A program made the translations under genes and the position numbers. 64,000 nt of DNA from Arenicola marina (Eukaryota > Annelida > Polychaeta > Arenicolidae): assembly GCA_964019135.1 (NCBI GenBank), contig OZ025252.1:5224823-5288822 (forward strand). Reading direction: 5' to 3'. Numbering within the stretch: the stretch's first letter is position 1; every line of letters begins with the position of its first letter. The notes beneath the pieces are model-generated. The model was not told the DNA's origin and ran no database searches. It saw only the letters and a program-made list of their open reading frames with translations. Positions 11,925 through 23,552 of this stretch are shown here, in pieces.

Positions 11925-14100
11925 GGGGTGTCAGGTGAGGGAAGGGCACGGAAGGCATTACATGGTAAGATGGGAGATTCCATGGGAGATGGAATAGCAG
12001 GTGATAAGGGGCCCTGGGTACATTGGAGGGCACTCGAGTGGCCGGCACTACGGGCGACAATCACGCGGCCACATCCCACACGGCAACCAGCTAGTTAAGG
12101 CCCTCACAGGGCTGTCCCAACAATTATTGATTCTGCTAATGGGTCCCGGAGTCGATGACAGGCTCTCTCTCCATGTAAAGACATACCCTACGCCTCCTCC
12201 ACCCCGCAGCCGACACTCTCCTTTACCCCTGCTCTCACCCCAACCCCCCTCAACCCCCCTCCCCCTCCGATCAATGCCGACATGTTGTGGGTCCGTGCGC
12301 CATCAACGATACCCACCCACCCACCTAGGGGGCCTCCCCGTCCCCCTCCCACCCTAAACCGGAAGTTACGTTGATCACCTGCCATTCGCAGCTTGGCACG
12401 ATTGTGACGTCATCCATTATGTGAACAACGGTTTGTACTTTGGCATCAGCGGTGGTGAGATTATGGTTCTAAACGGATTCCCAACGCGTGCGTACGTCAT
12501 CCCTCATCCTGTCGATATATATTTTATAGCGGAGTTACGTTACGGCATGGACCGCGCAAAAAAAACAGTCCACATCCTCTCCCTCTCAGAGTAACGATCA
12601 ATAACTAGATCATATTTTTGTATCCAGCAGAAAACCAAATTTACCTTGTAAGTCTTTATATATGCAAGGCTCCCATCATTACGTTGGCATCTCGAGGAAT
12701 CGGTTAACGAAAGCATGGTCACGTCTGGAAATCAGTTATGGAAAAAATGGAGGGCGCAATTAGTGCCGTGCCGGAGGCGGTCTGAATTAAGCCTCGTTCA
12801 ATGAAGCGGGGGGGGGGGGGGGGGGTGTCCACTCTCCCAGCAGAGGTCGCTCGTTCGTCAGATCTTTAGCCTTGGCCGAACGCCATCTGCCGAGAAATCT
12901 GGGTCAAGCCTGAACCGGTGTGTAATCAAATGATCGCATTGTGATCAGCATAGCAGCAAACTAACAGGAAATCGGCAGCAAAATTGCACGGTATATGTTC
13001 TCCATATTAGGAGGAGACGCTATCCCAGCTCGAAGGGAAGTTATTGCCTGGGTCCTTTGGGGCAGGCGGCATGGCAGGATTATGGCCAGGTCAAACTAAG
13101 GGTGTGGACGGAACCAGGGGACGGGGACTGCGAATTGTCCTATATGAACCCCTAAGGATCAATTACCTTGCCCCTGGTGCCCATCTACGTCAATTGTGTC
13201 CAATGGCTTGTATACGTGTAAGCGTTCGAGATTAAGATAAGATAATATTACTGGCAGGTTGTGATTGGAGGCTCGGGCGATAGGGCCAGGTGGTCACCCT
13301 CAATTCTCTCTACTCTAATACAAAGACATTACAAAGCTGCCCATCCCAGTCAGTCAGAGGAAATCGAGTGTGCGTTAAGTTACATCAAAGTTGACGCTAT
13401 GAGTTGTAGACACCAACGACGACGTTATGATGCCAAATACTGGGTTAAAAAGCTCAGGTTTGAAACAAATTGATGGGAAGCAACTTCCAAACCGACTGGA
13501 TTCACTTTGTTTAAATTAGTGAAAAAACATGATATAATGGAAAATAGTCTGTTTGCCAGGTATGCACGTGTCGTAAAGAGTTCACACAGAGTTCAGATAA
13601 TGTGTTTAGGACGTTTCTCCAAAATATTGTGAAAATCATAATGCAGATAAAAAATAGCTCTATGGCCCCCCTCTATGAGCAGCTTTAATTTAGTCCGATT
13701 GATGCCTTCACAATTGGATTTAGTCATGTGCTGTCAAAGCAAAGTATCAATCATAATATTGTGAATTATGGTACCTTCCCCGCACTCGAACATAAACCTC
13801 GGAGCCGAACCATCGGTACGCTACAATATTCAAACACTGAAGTTAAGTAGCCTACGTCTCAAGGTTTGGATTATCTAATATTCAGTGTTACGGTGATTCC
13901 TGTACATAGGTCGCTCACTGGTTATATTGTGATATAAAGTGTTTTCGTTCGTTATATAAAATGAAAACAGGGAACATTGATACAGAGTATTGTAGGCCTA
14001 TATACATAACGGAGAAATCAAATGGTAGTTTGCCGCTAAGGAAACCGATGGATACATTATGGTTGTCAATGTAAGTAATGTGCTTGCGTATACTTCTATA
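11925..14100. other. Unique spacer, no gene supported
   Basis: Single-copy sequence with a G tract near 12811-12826 and some C tracts. Short open frames lack conserved features. Around 13790-13900 there is a weak 5S-like phrase (GAAGTTAAGTAGCCTACG), too diverged to call. Confidence 0.5.
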
Positions 14101-14113
14101 TTATATAACAGAA

Positions 14114-14188
14114 ATATACATCATATGTGATGTATATTACGGACGTAGATTAACTTTCATACATATATGAAAGTTGATCTACGTCCGT
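14114..14188. repeat. Two adjacent perfect or near-perfect hairpins
   Basis: 14114-14123 pairs exactly with 14128-14137 (ATATACATCA, 4-nt loop). One base later, 14139-14161 pairs with 14166-14188 over 23 positions with a single T/C difference (ACGGACGTAGAT at the outer end) and a 4-nt loop. The sequence suggests a foldback element or a structured RNA. No gene is attached. Confidence 0.85.
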
Positions 14189-14486
14189 CAGTGTGAAGTG
14201 TTGAAGTGCTCGGGTATTTAAGTATATTTATTAAAACGCAGATATATGCCGCTAACCGCTCCAAGATGTTCTGATTCTGTTTGGAATAAAAGATTTAAAT
14301 TTGACTTTTATTGTTTGTAAATATTTGTATACGGTTCGGATTTAATGGAAATAGTGTTAATACTGACATAGCTAATGTCAATGGAAGTTTAATATGAATA
14401 ATAATAATAAAGTTTTTTATAGTAAAAACGCACCCAGCGTGATTAAAAATGCGCGTATGGACGAACATAACGTGCATTAAATTTCT

Positions 14487-14683
14487 GGCTTCGGTAGCGC
14501 AATGGTTAGCGTCCGTGACTTGTAATCTCGCGACCGGGGTTCAACAGACCTGGCCTGTGACCTTAACTATCACACTGGTGCCATTGGTGACGAACCTGGG
14601 CCACCCTCTCGGGAAATACGCAGTGACACAGGGGTGTACAGCGGCCGGAAGGCCGACGTTTGCCGATAGCTACCGTTAGATAT
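14487..14683 (+). mobile_element. tRNA-Thr-derived SINE-like element
   Basis: The head resembles a tRNA-Thr. It has GGCTTC at the acceptor, an A box at TAGCGCAATGGTTAGCG, an anticodon-loop-like CTTGTAA (TGT anticodon), and a B box at GGGGTTCAACAGACC (14536-14550). The acceptor stem is not closed at the 3' side, so this is not a working tRNA. The end of the tail is uncertain; I place it before the AT-rich TTAACGTTAAAA sequence. Confidence 0.55.
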
Positions 14684-15191
14684 TCGTTCAAAATGGTTTA
14701 CTGTTAACGTTAAAATACAAACGTTAATTTAGCGTTAAATCAATGCGTAAAATTACATTACAATAGCGTTAACATATAACGTCAATTAAACGTAGCTGCT
14801 AACGTTCATCCAACGTTCAGTTGGCATGCTATCTGGATTAAAGGTGTAACTACTTTTCGGTCCATTGCGTAACGTGTATACACGTGATTCCACTTTTGTA
14901 CACAGCAAATTCAGCCGATCGGTGGTCTATGACGTCACGGCATGGTCCGAATTTGTATGCGAGACTGCCCCTGCAGTTTGAGGTCGCTTGTTAAGGATAG
15001 CGGTACGTACGCCCAATGAATTAAAACTGTCCCCACGTCATACCACAACATACCGTGCACTAACTGGCCAGCTAATACAATGATTTTACTTTTACTTTTA
15101 CTAAACAATCATTAGCATAAAAAAGCGTGGTGGCCACTGATTGACAATCAGCGGTTTCTGTCGCCAGGCGTCTTCTCCTCGAAGTGATCTG
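14684..15191. other. Unique AT-rich spacer
   Basis: Repeated AACGTTAA-type words occur between 14695 and 14815, but no regular array, gene or transposon end is seen. Confidence 0.5.
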
Positions 15192-15297
15192 GGTCCGTAA
15201 GTTCGAACGGCGAGGGCAAAAATATTTCGCTCCGCTCCATGCTAATGTCCTATTCTAGGGCGAAATATTTGGCCCTGGCCGTTTCGTACTTGCGGGC
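15192..15297. repeat. Imperfect inverted repeat, about 35-bp arms
   Basis: The arm at 15195-15230 (GTAAGTTCGAACGGCGAGGG then AAATATTTCGC) is the imperfect reverse complement of 15260-15295 (GCGAAATATTTGGCCCTGGC then GTACTTGCG). The loop is about 30 bp. It may be a small foldback transposon remnant. Confidence 0.65.
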
Positions 15298-17046
15298 TCT
15301 GGTTGACTTTTTGGTTCAAGATTGATAAAAAGCGTTGGCGAAATACGCTATGAATGATGAATTGGTGGTTGTTACCAGGCCATTATACACAGGATACACG
15401 ACGATATCTCTATAGCCGGCGGAGGGAATGATTTCATTGGGGGGGGTGGGGGCTTCCATTTGCCTTCATTACAAGTATGTACCGCTGTAAAGACGCCTTT
15501 TTTTGAGATATACCTAACGAGCTATCTTCTTGGGTAAGGTCCAAAAGTTCCCGTGGACCTCGTCTGTTCGAGGAAACTCGCCAGGCGCAGTACAATCGAT
15601 TAAAATCCTAGGGACAACCGGGCCCTGGGGATTACGATTATAAGATAAGATACAATTTTATTCAACGTCGGTACAAAGGGCGGAAATTGTAATATTAGCA
15701 CGTGCGCGCTATTAACCGACATTATGGATGAAACAGTATGGAAGGCATATGTACAATATTTATAAATTAATAATTACAAATTATACGCATACATAGTCAT
15801 ATAATTTCAATTCGTATTAATTGCAACGTCGGAAATATCGATTGGTGCAACTTTGCGGTCGTTTGTGGGCATAATCTTGGCCGCAATTCGACGGCATTAG
15901 TTGTGAAACATTACCAAAAGAGAGACATGTGAAACCGTTCGTTATTGGTCTTTATAGGTCAAAGATCACAGCTGGTGAGATGTTAAAAAAGAAGTTTTTT
16001 TTGCGCAAACGTTTTTCGACCAGTCTAAAATGAAACTATAGCCATAGAGCTAAAAGCTCATTAAACTGTAAATGAGAATGACTTCTGTCGAACCATAATA
16101 ATAATAAAGACAGTAAGTTCCAAGCTTACTTCCGGTACCAGTGGCCAGCTGTCAAAAAAATGTGAACGTTAATTTTTTATCGCAGTACTTTATGCAGATA
16201 TGTGCACCTCACTATGTTCAAGTATTGTCGATAGAATATAGATTATGTACCGTGCCTTGCCTGTTTCGAAAATAAAGAAATAAAAAAAAAAAAAATAAAC
16301 AGATATTAGTTGGCAGAAAATATCGGTATGAAAAGTTAAGGTCATATTCAATAACAATTAGTTTTTGCGGTAGGGAGCGCCATAAGGCCCCCCCCCCCTT
16401 TCCCCTTTCGCTTCGCCTGTGATAAGTCTATGGGGTAATGGATTAGGCTGTCGACGGCTTAGTAGCGTATTACACCATAGCTCATGCATTTTACATGCAA
16501 CTATGCCATGAAGTATTTGGCGTTTGAAAGTATTCCCTCTCTCCTTAACGCTCCAGACGCCTGCCCGTTTCCATCTTTGTCCTAGCAGACGTCCTTCATC
16601 ATCCAGATTACTGACAGGCTGACCGACCATGCAACTCCTGGTACATCAACACTTACAACAATCGACCTTGAGGTGGTCAGAATATCGGGTAGCAAAGATG
16701 GTTAACAATGGCGAGGCATTAGGCGCTTCGGGTTCACGGTCTCCCTGACACCAGCAATTCTATTTGTGCAATGTGTATAACATTTTAGTTACAGTAGAAA
16801 ATCGGACAAAATTAATTGCCGCAATACCATTCACAGGCACAGTAAATCAGTGTAGAGGAGGGGGAGGCAAGAACCTCGACAAGGTGTCCAATTTCCCCCT
16901 GTACTCATATATACGTCAACGTAATCAAAACATCAACGGCTATATATATATCCATATATAATATATACTGGGTCTCCGCACTGATGTTTGTCGCGAATTG
17001 CCACGTGGTTTAAACGTCTGCTAGATCTTCTGTCAGTACCGACCAG
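15298..17046. other. Unique AT-rich spacer with an A-rich retroposon-like tail
   Basis: No gene is recognised. Near 16262-16300 an AATAAAGAAATAAAA-type A-rich tail follows GTACCGTGCCTTGCCTGTTT, resembling the 3' end of a LINE-type retroposon, but no reverse-transcriptase remnant is present upstream. Confidence 0.35.
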
Positions 17047-17456
17047 CTTAAAGTTGCATGTCGACTTCTTTCCCGCCAAAACTAAGCCCAGGCGAAATTT
17101 ATATCAAAATTTGCAGAAAACTCGATTGTTTCATTCCATAAATTTAGAAACCTAATAGACATCGCCGTTTCGGCTGTGGTGTGGCAAACGTGTCTATCCC
17201 CGGACACCACAGAACTCTGTTGCGGCACTGCTACTTATACCAAAGCATCGCGAAGCGCAAAAACTTATGACGTTTACCACTAAAATGAAAACTTGTGATA
17301 AATTGATATCACGTGCAAGGCTGAGAGACACTATTTGGCAGTCTGGCATGGGTGGAGTATAGACAAAAGAAATCTTGAATGATTCAAGGACTGATTCTTA
17401 TTTGTATTTTGACCTCTTGAGTTTTGGCGGGAAAGAGCTCGATATGCAACTTTAAG
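17047..17456. mobile_element. Non-autonomous DNA transposon with 37-bp terminal inverted repeats
   Basis: 17047-17083 (CTTAAAGTTGCATGTCGACT at the outer end, CCCGCCAAAACT at the inner end) matches the reverse complement of 17420-17456 at about 34 of 37 positions. The 410-bp element has no coding capacity, so it is MITE-like. No clear target-site duplication was found. The true ends could lie a few bases further out. Confidence 0.65.
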
Positions 17457-19262
17457 GTTAGCATCCGTTTCATTTTCATTTCCACAGCACACCAGATATG
17501 TCATATATCGACAAAGTATTGTCTTGATGTATTAATTAAATATCGGGCTCAAAGTGGCCGACATTGCGATAATATTGATTGCAAGCTGGGAAAATGTAAC
17601 CGTACTGACGTTCAGATGAAAGCCGTCATGCTGGTAATATATGGGGAAGAGGGCTTCCGAGCAAAACGACTTGCAAGACATCAAAGTAAGTCCTTAAAGG
17701 ATATAAGATCTACACCTAACATGCTCAGTCGATGCGGAGTACAACGGTCAAAGTCAAGACCTGGCTGTCACACCCCGGAGCAGGGACGTAACACACACCG
17801 TATAAATCATGTTACATAGGTCAGGAAACAAATAAACCTACATTCACAATCATGGCCTTAACTGGTTATATATATATTCTTTTCGGGTAGCGCCATTGTG
17901 CAATGTATTGTGGCCAGTTGTGAGCCAATTGTGAATTGTCAGATTGTGGGAAAGATATCCAGAAACCGATGAAATTTATGAGCCTTATAACGCAGTAGGT
18001 CCAAAGTAAAAAGTCACAAAAATTTACATTATTCATATGACGGATAAAGATTTAGCGGCGCAATCATAAATTTTGCGCATTTTATTGTGTCTTTCACTTA
18101 GCCATATAAGTAATGATAGTGACTTAACAACACAAATATAGTAGGGACCAACGTACCAATTTGCGGAGTAGAAAGCATCCAGCTTTCACTTTTGGCGAGA
18201 ATGCACGATCGTGAACACTATATCGTGAACACTATAAGAGCAGTGTGCACCTATCCTGCATAATACGATCTAATACGATCAGGGGTCTGGAAGGGGTGAA
18301 TAGCGACACGCGGCATGGGCATATTTGAAAAATCGACCTACAAATTCCAACACTGAAGATCTGAAAAAGCGACATCGACACAGATTTTTTAGAAAACTAC
18401 ACTGAACTTAGCCAAAAAGCGACATGGAACGTCGTGAAAAATCGACACTCGACACTAAGAGTTTTGAAAAAGTCGACACTGGATACTGGAATCTCCCTTC
18501 CAGACCCCTACGATTGAGCGGCGTTGTTGTGATATATAAGGTTGCTCAAATGAGTTAATTTCCACCTATATGAAAATAGGTGGAATGTTTTTGAGAAATG
18601 CCTGGGACATATTTATTTCACTGTTAAATACGTACAGAATAGCGGAGTTATCCGCATATTTAAAGAGGTACAATACATGCCCAATTTTAGATGACGTAGT
18701 ACACCAAAAAAGCACACTTCATTTTTCACACTAGATGCATCAGTTTGGCCAAAAAGGAGGCTTACGGCCCTGAGATTTACTGCATGCAATAATTGTGTTC
18801 TTATATACGCTAATAACTAAAAAACTAATAACCTAATAACCTAAAAAATAAGCATGTGATTTCTCAAACCAGTGTTCGTGGCCCGGAGGGAAGGGGGGGG
18901 GGGACTTAATACATTGCTGGGTTTGGAGGGGAGGGTTATGCGGTAATGCCCCCCATTTTTCACCGTCACAATTCGCTCGGAAGGGGTATTTTTTTCCGGC
19001 AACCCGCTCTATAAACGCACATTTTCAGAGCCCCTCCCCCCCCCTCCCCCCTCCCTCGGAGTCGCAAGTTTTAAAATATCCACTCTATAGGGGTATGTTT
19101 TTCATCATAAATATCCGCTCTATAGGGCTATCTTTTTCATCACAAATGTCCGCTCTCGCAGGCATCAAGGCACCCGCGGAACCCATATGGTATAATAGGG
19201 ACCCCCCCCCCCCTTCGCGCCCAAGGAGTGCATTGGTCGAAAGCGGAGCCTCATATATACAG
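17457..19262. other. Unique AT-rich spacer, small repeats only
   Basis: It holds a degenerate GCGACA/TCGACAC-rich stretch at 18330-18490, a perfect 10-bp-arm hairpin at 18560-18585 (TTCCACCTAT, 6-nt loop), and a two-copy repeat of ATCCGCTCTATAGGG near 19073-19160. No gene is supported. Confidence 0.5.
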
Positions 19263-19509
19263 TATAGAGAAATCGGACCAATGATTGCGCAGGTACCAGT
19301 GATTGCACACCGAGCTAACAGATGATAAAAATAGTATGGAGATCACTTGAAATGCTACGAAATAGATGTCAAGGTAGCTGTCACATATGGAGGCATCTAT
19401 CTGTCTGGTAACAGTTTGGACACAAACTAATATAAATAAAATAACGAAAGTGCACTTCTGCAAGTGCGCAATCACTGGTACCAGCGCAATCACTTGTCCA
19501 CCTTCTATA
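19263..19509. mobile_element. Foldback/MITE-like element with 46-bp inverted repeats
   Basis: The left arm at 19263-19309 and the right arm at 19464-19509 are imperfect reverse complements. Each arm itself contains two copies of TGATTGCGC around a GGTACCAG core. The interior is about 150 bp and non-coding. Confidence 0.65.
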
Positions 19510-19606
19510 TCTGTGTATATTCAGACACGTCCTGCACTAGCGACCCGATGGCGGGCTAATGACAATGATCGATGCAGGTTGGGGGGGGGGGGGGTAGCAT
19601 GGAGGG

Positions 19607-19934
19607 TGTATGGACAGAACGGCCGTACTACCAGATTGGCGGGCCATATGCATACTGTGCACTGAGGGGTGGAGGCAGAGGAGGCTCACACTGGAGTTGG
19701 GCATCAAAATGGATTAGGGGCCTAATTGGCAATCTTTGATAATAACTCAACCCGAAAAAGAAAATATAAGGATTTTTCAATGCAATATTTTATAGACATT
19801 TACAAGTCATGCCTTTCTGGGATCCGAGGATTCCAATTTAAAGCTCTCCCCCCTACCACTTCCTTCCCCCACCCATACTAAGGGATAGGGAGACCATACG
19901 GCCGTTCTGGTAGTACGGCCGTTCGGTCTATAGA
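19607..19934. mobile_element. MITE copy 1 (GGCCGTACTACCAGA termini)
   Basis: The left end TATGGACAGAACGGCCGTAC mirrors the right end GTACGGCCGTTCGGTCTATA. The inner block CTACCAGA / TTCTGGTAG continues the inverted repeat. The interior includes a TTTTATAGACATTTA phrase that recurs in copy 2. No coding capacity is seen. Confidence 0.7.
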
Positions 19935-20576
19935 CCGCATGGAGTTGGAGCGCTCGTCCTGACGATGGTCTTAGCAGCTGCAACCACAAACCCTCCGCTT
20001 GCCGTTCCGCTTTCCATATTCCACCCCCGAGTTGGGCAGAATACCAATTTTTTTACGATCCGCCTTCCATATCTCACGAAACAACTTCCGTTTTCAGAAC
20101 TTCCCACCGTAACTACCACTAGCGCCAGTGACAAGACCAACGCCCACTGGGACTGATCTGGTGCGCCGATGCTGACAATTTGACACTCAGGGATTCGAAG
20201 GAAACACTGGCTTGGAACTACGGGTAAGAAACTCTTAATGTTAAATGCGGAGGCTGGTTTGCAGTGGTTACATAGCGTTGGGCTAAGGTCTCAATGGGCG
20301 ATAATGGAGGTTGATTGCAATGTTGGTCATGTTGGTCTCCAAGTCAACCTCAACTTGTTTAAGTTTGGTGTGTGGGGGTTGGGGGGAGGTGGGGGTTCAA
20401 CTTCAAGCATGAAATGAGTTGATGGATATCGGATGTTTTACATTTCAGTTTATATTTATTAATGGTGTATACAATATACGTTAGTTATATAACATATATA
20501 AGCTTAGAAGGTAGGATAGTAATTATACCCCTAATTATACTGGTAAGTTCGCCAATGTATTGGCAAGTTGGTACAG

Positions 20577-20972
20577 CGTATGGACAGGACGGCCCTACTA
20601 CCAGAACAGCTGTATGGGATAGGGTGGGTGGGGTGGTTATCTATGAGGGTAGAGGGAGAAGGGGTGTATGAAGCTAGCAGCCGATTCGATTGACTGGCCA
20701 TGAATACTTTGCAGCGAGAGGTGGAAGCAGGGGATACTCATACTAGGGTCGGGTGTGAAAATAGATTAATTGGCATTCTTTAATAACAACTTGACCAGAA
20801 GAAGATGATTTTGCAATGCAACATTTTATAGACATTTATTGGTCATGTCTTTTTGAGATACGATGATTCCAATTCAAAGCTTTGCCCCCTGCCACTGCCT
20901 CGCCCCACTCCTACTAAGAGGTGGGGAGACTATCCGGCTGTTCTGGTAGTATGTCCATCCTGTCTATAGAGC
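20577..20972. mobile_element. MITE copy 2, same family as 19607-19934
   Basis: It has the same termini (GTATGGACAGGACGGCC on the left and GGTAGTATGTCCATCCTGTC on the right) and a colinear diverged interior, including GACATTTATTGGTCATG against GACATTTACAAGTCATG in copy 1. It is about 65 bp longer owing to an insertion after the left terminus. Confidence 0.7.
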
Positions 20973-22600
20973 GTTGATACAAGGGTTTACCTCCACTTTG
21001 ACTGCTCTAGATGATTTTGGGATGGGTGCGAGACAGGATGCCGGAGGGGAAAGCTTGTATTAGTGCCGGCGATATGGTGTAGGGGGTTTAGTAGTCAATA
21101 TTTGAGGGGGTGGAAATGGCTGGGAGGTGGAGGAATATCCCGGTGAAGGGGGATTGACATGGCTAGTTGTTATTCAATAATCAGTGTCAGCTAAAGCAAT
21201 GTCGACACAAGCCGCTGGGACATAATATGAGGCATCCCAGCAGTATATTAGCCAGCAGTCAAAGCTGTTATTTTACCTGCCACAACCAGCCTTTTTAACA
21301 ATGTCAAGAAGAAAATCATAGTGCTGACAATTTTATATGATAATGAGAACTGCAGTTGTCTATTGAATTATAAATTGTGAGTTCCAAAATGCGACAACCT
21401 GATCGGCTGGTGTGATTCTGGCACATACCTTGAATCCCTGGGTCCAATGAGCTGGCTGCTTGCTCAGATCCAAATTTGATTGGATATAGGAAAAACTCAG
21501 ATTAACTGATTCCATGGTTCGACCTGTATTACACAGGAGGAAAATTTCGGGCCTGCAACAAGTGCAAGTACAAACTCCACTCCAATCATATTATCCACCA
21601 GTTCTCAGCCAGGATATAGTAACACTTGTGGTTCTAGTCTATTTTGCAAATAATTACGTACCGAAATAGCCAGTTTACAGCTATCATCATAAGGTAACCA
21701 TATCATGACACATGTACTCCTTTGAACAAAGATATCGATATCATTCCTTTTGCTGCTGTTAATGAAAATCTGAATCATGCATGTTCAGAATAATTAATGC
21801 ATTTATTACCATTGTACTACAGGGGCTGCGGGTCCATTGTACAAGAAATCATTCAAATCAGTATTACTGCTTCTATTTCTGAATTATTTCATATATTCTC
21901 CTGTCTTAGACCTGGTATTTCAGTGTTTTGCAGACTATTTTGAGTTATAGTATGACCCCTAAATAGGGCTGCCCGCAAGAATCACCCATTTGAGCTTGTA
22001 TGTTTGTTTTACCTTCAGAGCCCTTGTTTGGGTGCGAAGCACTGGTTGTCAAACACTACACCCTTACCCACTGGTCATCAGATTATCGAAGAGCTCAATC
22101 AACCTTTCCTCAGATATTTTTCCTTTGCTGCAGTGTTACCCCCACCTTCTCCCCAGTTTAACAGTTTAATGTAATTGCATTTTGAAAGCCAGTTAGGAAC
22201 AAGAATCATGGGATAAGTAATAATAAAAATGTAGATATGGTAATTGATTAAGAATACTGCATGCAATTTTTCAAATCTTAATGAAGAAAATTTTATTCTT
22301 CGATAAAAAAACTTACTGCCCCCTTGCCCATCATCAAGTTGTCAGGAAGTACAGCACCATTGTTTCCATCTGCCTTATTTCCAGTAAGATACTATACAAG
22401 ATGGTCACAACCGAACTCATGACTCCAACACCTTGGCACTTGTCAAAATGAGGTGGCTGATTTTGACTTTATGCAAGATGAGCATGTTCCAAAGTCCTTT
22501 CCAGCAAGGCATAGTTTAATTGGATATGGGCTCATCAATAGTCACTAATGAGGGAGAGGCTGTCTATATTCACAGCTATCCATGTTTAATTGTGGTACAT
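20973..22600. other. Unique AT-rich spacer
   Basis: Single-copy AT-rich sequence without recognisable exons, RNA genes or element ends. Confidence 0.5.
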
Positions 22601-22777
22601 TATAGGCTTGGTGGGTCACTTGGTTGCCTAATCTGCACATCTGGCGAGTGGCGACTTGAATCCCACCTGTTGGCACAGGATACAGATTCCACATCCCTCT
22701 ACCTTGACCCTTTGCATCATCGCAATATGACCTACACATGTTAAGGAATCCTACTATAACCAACCAACCTACAAACC
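22601..22777 (+). mobile_element. tRNA-derived SINE with (AACC)n-type tail
   Basis: An A-box-like TGGGTCACTTGGTTGCC lies near 22611, a B-box-like GACTTGAATCCCACC near 22656, and the 3' end is ATAACCAACCAACCTACAAACC. The tail type is shared with the element at 25781-26042, suggesting the same or a related family. Confidence 0.5.
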
Positions 22778-22984
22778 ATCATCCCTCTCTACCCCAACGT
22801 TATTGGTAATGGAAGGCTTTGCTTCTTAAGGTGATATCTAGGTTTATTTTAAGCTTCTTTCTTCATATTTTTTGGCATAAATATTAGTTGACTGGAAAAA
22901 AAACACATATTTTCTCAGGAACAGTTTCTGATATCCTGGGAAGTCGCTTGGCAAATGCCATGTGGTCGCTTTTGGTAAATAACA

Positions 22985-23552
22985 AGATTTGGTCCTTACA
23001 TGAGGTGATACAGTTTTCTCCTTACAGCTGGTGATAAAGTTGTTTGGTCCTTACAGGTGATAAAAAAGTTTGGTCCTTACAGGTGATGAAGAAGTTTGGT
23101 CCTTACAGGTGATAAGGAAGTTTGGTCCTTACAAGTGATAAAGTAGTTTGGTCCTAACAGGTGATAAAGAAGTTTGGTCCTTACAGGTCATAAAGAAGTT
23201 TGGTCCTTACAGGTGTTAAAGAAGTTTGGTCCTTACAGGTGATAAAGAAGTTTGGTCCTTACAGGTGATAAAGTAGTTTGGTCCTTACGGGTGATAAAGA
23301 AGTTAGGTCCTTACAGGTGATAAAGAAGTTTGGTCCTTACCGGTGATAAAGAAGTTTGGTCCTTACAGGTGATAAAGAAGTTTTGTCCTTAAGGGTGATA
23401 AAGAAGTTTGGTCCTTACAGGTGTTAAAGAAGTTTGGTCCTTACAGGTGATAACGAAATTTTGTCCTTACAGGTGATAAAGAAGTTTGGTCCTTACAGGC
23501 GGTAAAGAAGTTTGGTCCTTACAGGCGGTAAAGAAGTTTGGTTCTTACAGGA
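22985..23552. repeat. 26-bp tandem array with CTTACAGGTGATAAAG core
   Basis: About 21 copies of a 26-bp unit of the form TTTGGTCCTTACAG plus GTGATAAAGAAG. The early copies (22985-23045) are degenerate. Every unit contains CTTACAG (acceptor-like) directly followed by GTGATA (donor-like). No flanking exon is recognised. Confidence 0.9.

Noticed and set aside
13770..13900. Possible 5S rRNA or 5S-derived SINE
   Set aside because: Only a short GAAGTTAAGTAGCCTACG phrase resembles the 5S internal region; the rest does not align and folding is not supported.
14487..14558. Functional tRNA-Thr gene
   Set aside because: The head resembles a tRNA but the acceptor stem does not pair; better explained as a SINE head.
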